From Symbiodinium natans (Eukaryota > Sar > Dinophyceae > Suessiales > Symbiodiniaceae), in contig CAJNDS010001580.1 in assembly GCA_905221605.1 (NCBI GenBank), positions 389,001 to 453,000 of the forward strand: a DNA stretch of 64,000 nt, given 5' to 3'. This document shows positions 61,902 through 64,000 of this stretch, in pieces. Position 1 is the first letter of the stretch; every line of letters starts with the position of its first letter. Position numbers and translations under genes: made by a program. The notes below the pieces were generated by a model. The model was given only the letters and a program-made list of their open reading frames with translations, ran no database searches and was not told where the DNA came from.

Positions 61902-62976
61902 TCAGACCCCGCGATTGGTCCAAGCATGCACGACCAGAGCCGCCACTGCAGTGCCCGCGAGTACTGCCGAGCCACCAGCAGAACCACCACCGGGAGAACT
62001 CTGAAAGGCGCTGCGAGGTCCATTGGTGGAATCGTTGTCAGGAGGTTCCAACGACGTGCCAGACTCTAGCGGTGCCACTGCGGTAGCCGCATCCATCTCC
62101 TGGAAGAAAACGCGGCCTATGTAAGGCTGCGTCACAGGTTGTCGGGCCGTTGACGGGCTCATCCAGGAATCGCGAATGTGTTGGGGCTCACAGGATGGAC
62201 GCACAGCAAGAGTGTGCCGCTCAGAAGTGAGATGCCGAACTCGATCCAAGCCAAGATCTTCTGGACAAACAAGGTGATGTTGCCATCCCAAAAGTTCATG
62301 CACGAGATGGAAAATCCCCGGCTGAACTTGCAGGAAGCCTTGCACTTTAGGCTCAGAGTGCCAGCACGAGGCACAGTCGAAGATGGCGTCGTGAGTCCAA
62401 GGCGGGTACTGTTCCCAGTTCGATGCCGGCGTGCTGGTGAGGGACATGCTGCGTTCAACCTGCATCGCGGGCAACACAACTGAGGTCTGGGACGTGGTCG
62501 AGTCTATGCGAAAGGGATCACGACCGTTGACAAAATATTCCTTGGGAAGCTCCCAGGGTTGCTTGTGGAACTGCAAGATATCCACGGCTCGATGTCCTGA
62601 TTGAAGCCTTGTCATAGGCGAAGATAGTCCCGACGGCAGCCGTATCATCCCTGACTCTAAGTCGATGACCGCTTTAACAGCTTCCAGGTAAGAGATTGGC
62701 AACAGAGGTGGCGTACAGAAAGCATCGGAATCTTGCAGCACATTCATGAAGCACTCCTTGTTGCCCTGCCAGAGCAGTGGGTATATCCACAGTTCGCAGC
62801 ACAGTCGCTGCGCCGCCAATGCCTGCACAGGGATTCGCCGCGATGCCCGACTCAACTTCCACGGGGCGCAAGTTGTAGCGCTGGAGTTCCTGGGTGAGCT
62901 TATGCAAGGCTCGATCTCCGATTACTCCATCTTCTGCAGCAGTGTCAACAAGTGCCTCGAAGCCTCTGACTTGCAC
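61902..62976 (-). CDS. Retropepsin region of the retroelement, frameshifted
   Basis: The first frame (62976-62674) has ALVDTAAEDGVIGDRAL, where D-T-A is the aspartyl-protease catalytic triad, and VDIPTALAGQQGVLH (flap/strand region). The continuation, PLLPISYLEAVKAVIDLESG, lies in the second frame (62855-61902) from about 62740 on, so a frameshift lies inside the protease. The rest of the second frame (Ser/Thr/Pro-rich, ending SAVLAGTAVAALVVHAW) is a linker. Would process the polyprotein if intact. Confidence 0.75.
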
Positions 62977-62983
62977 TCCTGCA

Positions 62984-63027
62984 GTTTTTTTTTGGGTCTT
63001 TTTTTTTTTTTGTTTTTTTTTTTTTTT
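62984..63027 (+). repeat. Poly(T)-rich tract at the element boundary
   Basis: Three long T runs broken by GGGTC and G. It marks the abrupt change from retroelement coding sequence to tandem repeats. Confidence 0.9.
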
Positions 63028-63029
63028 GG

Positions 63030-63252
63030 TCGATTTTCTTGGTTTTCTCTAGGAAAAACCCTACTTTCCTTACATTTTGGACGGATTTTCTGTCATTTCC
63101 CTTAGGTTTTCGTTGGTTTTTCATAGGGAAAAACCTATTTTTTACATTTTGGACGGATTTCCTGTAATTCCCTTAGGTTTTCCTTGGTTTTTCCTCGGGG
63201 GAAAACCCTATTTTCCTTACATTTTGGACAGATATCCTGTCATTTCCTTCGT
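63030..63252 (+). repeat. About 72-base tandem repeat, three copies
   Basis: Each unit holds ACATTTTGGACGGATTT, a CTGTCATTTCCCTTAGG-like block and TTGGTTTTTCNTAGGGAAAA. Weaker copies recur at about 63590-63720 inside the next array. Confidence 0.9.
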
Positions 63253-64000
63253 TTCTTGGGCTTTGAAGCACGCTTGGTACGGCTTAAAAGAAGCTGGGGG
63301 GTTTGGAGGGGGGGCGCAGCCCCCCCACTTGCAAACACCTCTTGGGCTTTGAAGCACGCTCTGCGCGGCTTCAAAAAAAAAGAGCGGGGGGGTTGGGGGG
63401 GGCTCACATGATGCTTTTCAACTAGTTTCTTGGGCTTTGAAGCAAGCATGGTACGACTTAAAAGAAGCGGGGGGGGTTGGGGGAAAACACAGCCCCCCCC
63501 CCCATTTGCAAACACCCTGCTCACATGACGAGTGTCAACAAGTTTCTTGGGCTTCGAAGCACGCTCTGCACGGTTTGAAAAAAAAACAAGGTTTTCGTTG
63601 GTTTTTCCTAAGGAAACCCTCTTCTGATTACATTTTGGACGGATTTCGTCAAACGTCAAAGCGTACGTTGCTTTTCCTTAGTTTGTCCTAGGGAAAACCC
63701 TATTTGGTTCGTTTTCTTGGTTTCTATCATTCCCTCTATATTTTCATCGGATTCATACTTTTTTTTCAACTAGTTTCTCGGGCTTTGAAGCACGCTTGGT
63801 ACGGCTTAAAAGAAGCGGGGGGGGGTTAAAGGGGGCGGGCGCCCCCCCCCCATTTGCAAACACCCTGCTCACATGATGGGTGTCAACAAGTTTCTTGGGC
63901 TTTGAAGCACGCTCTGCACGGCGGGGGGGGGGGGCGCAGCCCCCCCCCATTTGCAAACACCCTGCTCACATGATGGGTGTCAACAAGTTTCTTGGGCTTT
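63250..64000 (+). repeat. About 90-120-base tandem repeat running off the window
   Basis: At least six units contain CTTGGGCTTTGAAGCACGCT, then GGTACGGCTTAAAAGAAGC or CTGCGCGGCTTCAAAAAAAA, a G-run, a C-run and TTGCAAACACC. Unit types alternate. The paired G- and C-runs can fold into hairpins. Open frames here are repeat artefacts. Confidence 0.92.

Larger units (their letters stand above)
55374..62985 (-). mobile_element. Degraded Ty1/copia-type retroelement
   Basis: Domain order along the minus strand: retropepsin, oxygenase-like region, zinc-finger-like segment, methyltransferase-like domain, integrase, reverse transcriptase, RNase H. Integrase before reverse transcriptase is the copia arrangement. 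Frame changes separate most domains and the integrase appears internally deleted, while the last 546 codons are intact. Upstream the element stops at poly(T) and tandem repeats near 62985, so gag and the 5' LTR are missing or outside the window. No LTR pair was identified; TTTTGGGGAC|TG near 55350 could be a polypurine-tract/LTR edge but is unproven. Confidence 0.88.

Noticed and set aside
63240-63956. Several frames in the terminal arrays
   Set aside because: Products of tandem repeats with G- and C-runs; frames shift between units.

Overview
The window looks like nuclear DNA of a dinoflagellate, most likely a Symbiodiniaceae/Suessiales-type genome. Four things point there: split genes with many short introns, most using a GC donor instead of GT; about 29 interstitial arrays of the telomere heptamer TTTAGGG in both orientations; small inverted-repeat elements inside introns; and a Ty1/copia-type element with a methyltransferase-like domain of the kind known from dinoflagellate retroelements. 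Nothing looks bacterial, organellar or viral, and I see no rRNA, tRNA or CRISPR. The species assignment is an inference.

Recognisable coding DNA is almost all on the minus strand, as expected of dinoflagellate unidirectional gene clusters. Genes were rebuilt by eye by joining reading frames across phase-compatible splice sites. The firmest are: (1) a seven-exon gene at 3.1-9.7 kb, with an N-terminal part carrying SHQWLG, HPDP, DWFAIPQ and WCRAE motifs and C-terminal ankyrin repeats; (2) a one-exon coiled-coil/membrane protein at 11.6-12.3 kb; (3) a short two-exon gene at 22.5-22.9 kb; (4) a two-exon 427-aa SAM-dependent methyltransferase-like gene at 24.4-26.5 kb; (5) an amino-acid permease (AAAP/SLC38-like) gene at 33.3-37.8 kb, followed through about 18 exons; (6) a TPR-like gene at 49.6-50.7 kb. 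Between them lie isolated exon-like segments (10.9, 19, 21, 27-33, 38, 42-47, 51-55 kb), listed with lower confidence.

The intronic and intergenic DNA holds TTTAGGG/CCCTAAA arrays up to 51.3 kb and none beyond, at least four families of small inverted-repeat elements, microsatellites, and local duplications. In the permease gene nearly every intron longer than about 140 bases contains one of the arrays or small elements, which fits introner-like intron gain.

From 55.4 to 63.0 kb lies a decayed copia-type element on the minus strand. In transcription order it has a retropepsin, a region resembling a 2-oxoglutarate/Fe(II) oxygenase, a zinc-finger-like segment, a DNA-methyltransferase-like domain, an integrase, and reverse transcriptase/RNase H, the last in an intact 546-codon frame. 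Several frameshifts and an apparent integrase deletion mark it as old. It runs into a poly(T) tract and tandem arrays that fill the last kilobase, so no gag or upstream LTR is visible.
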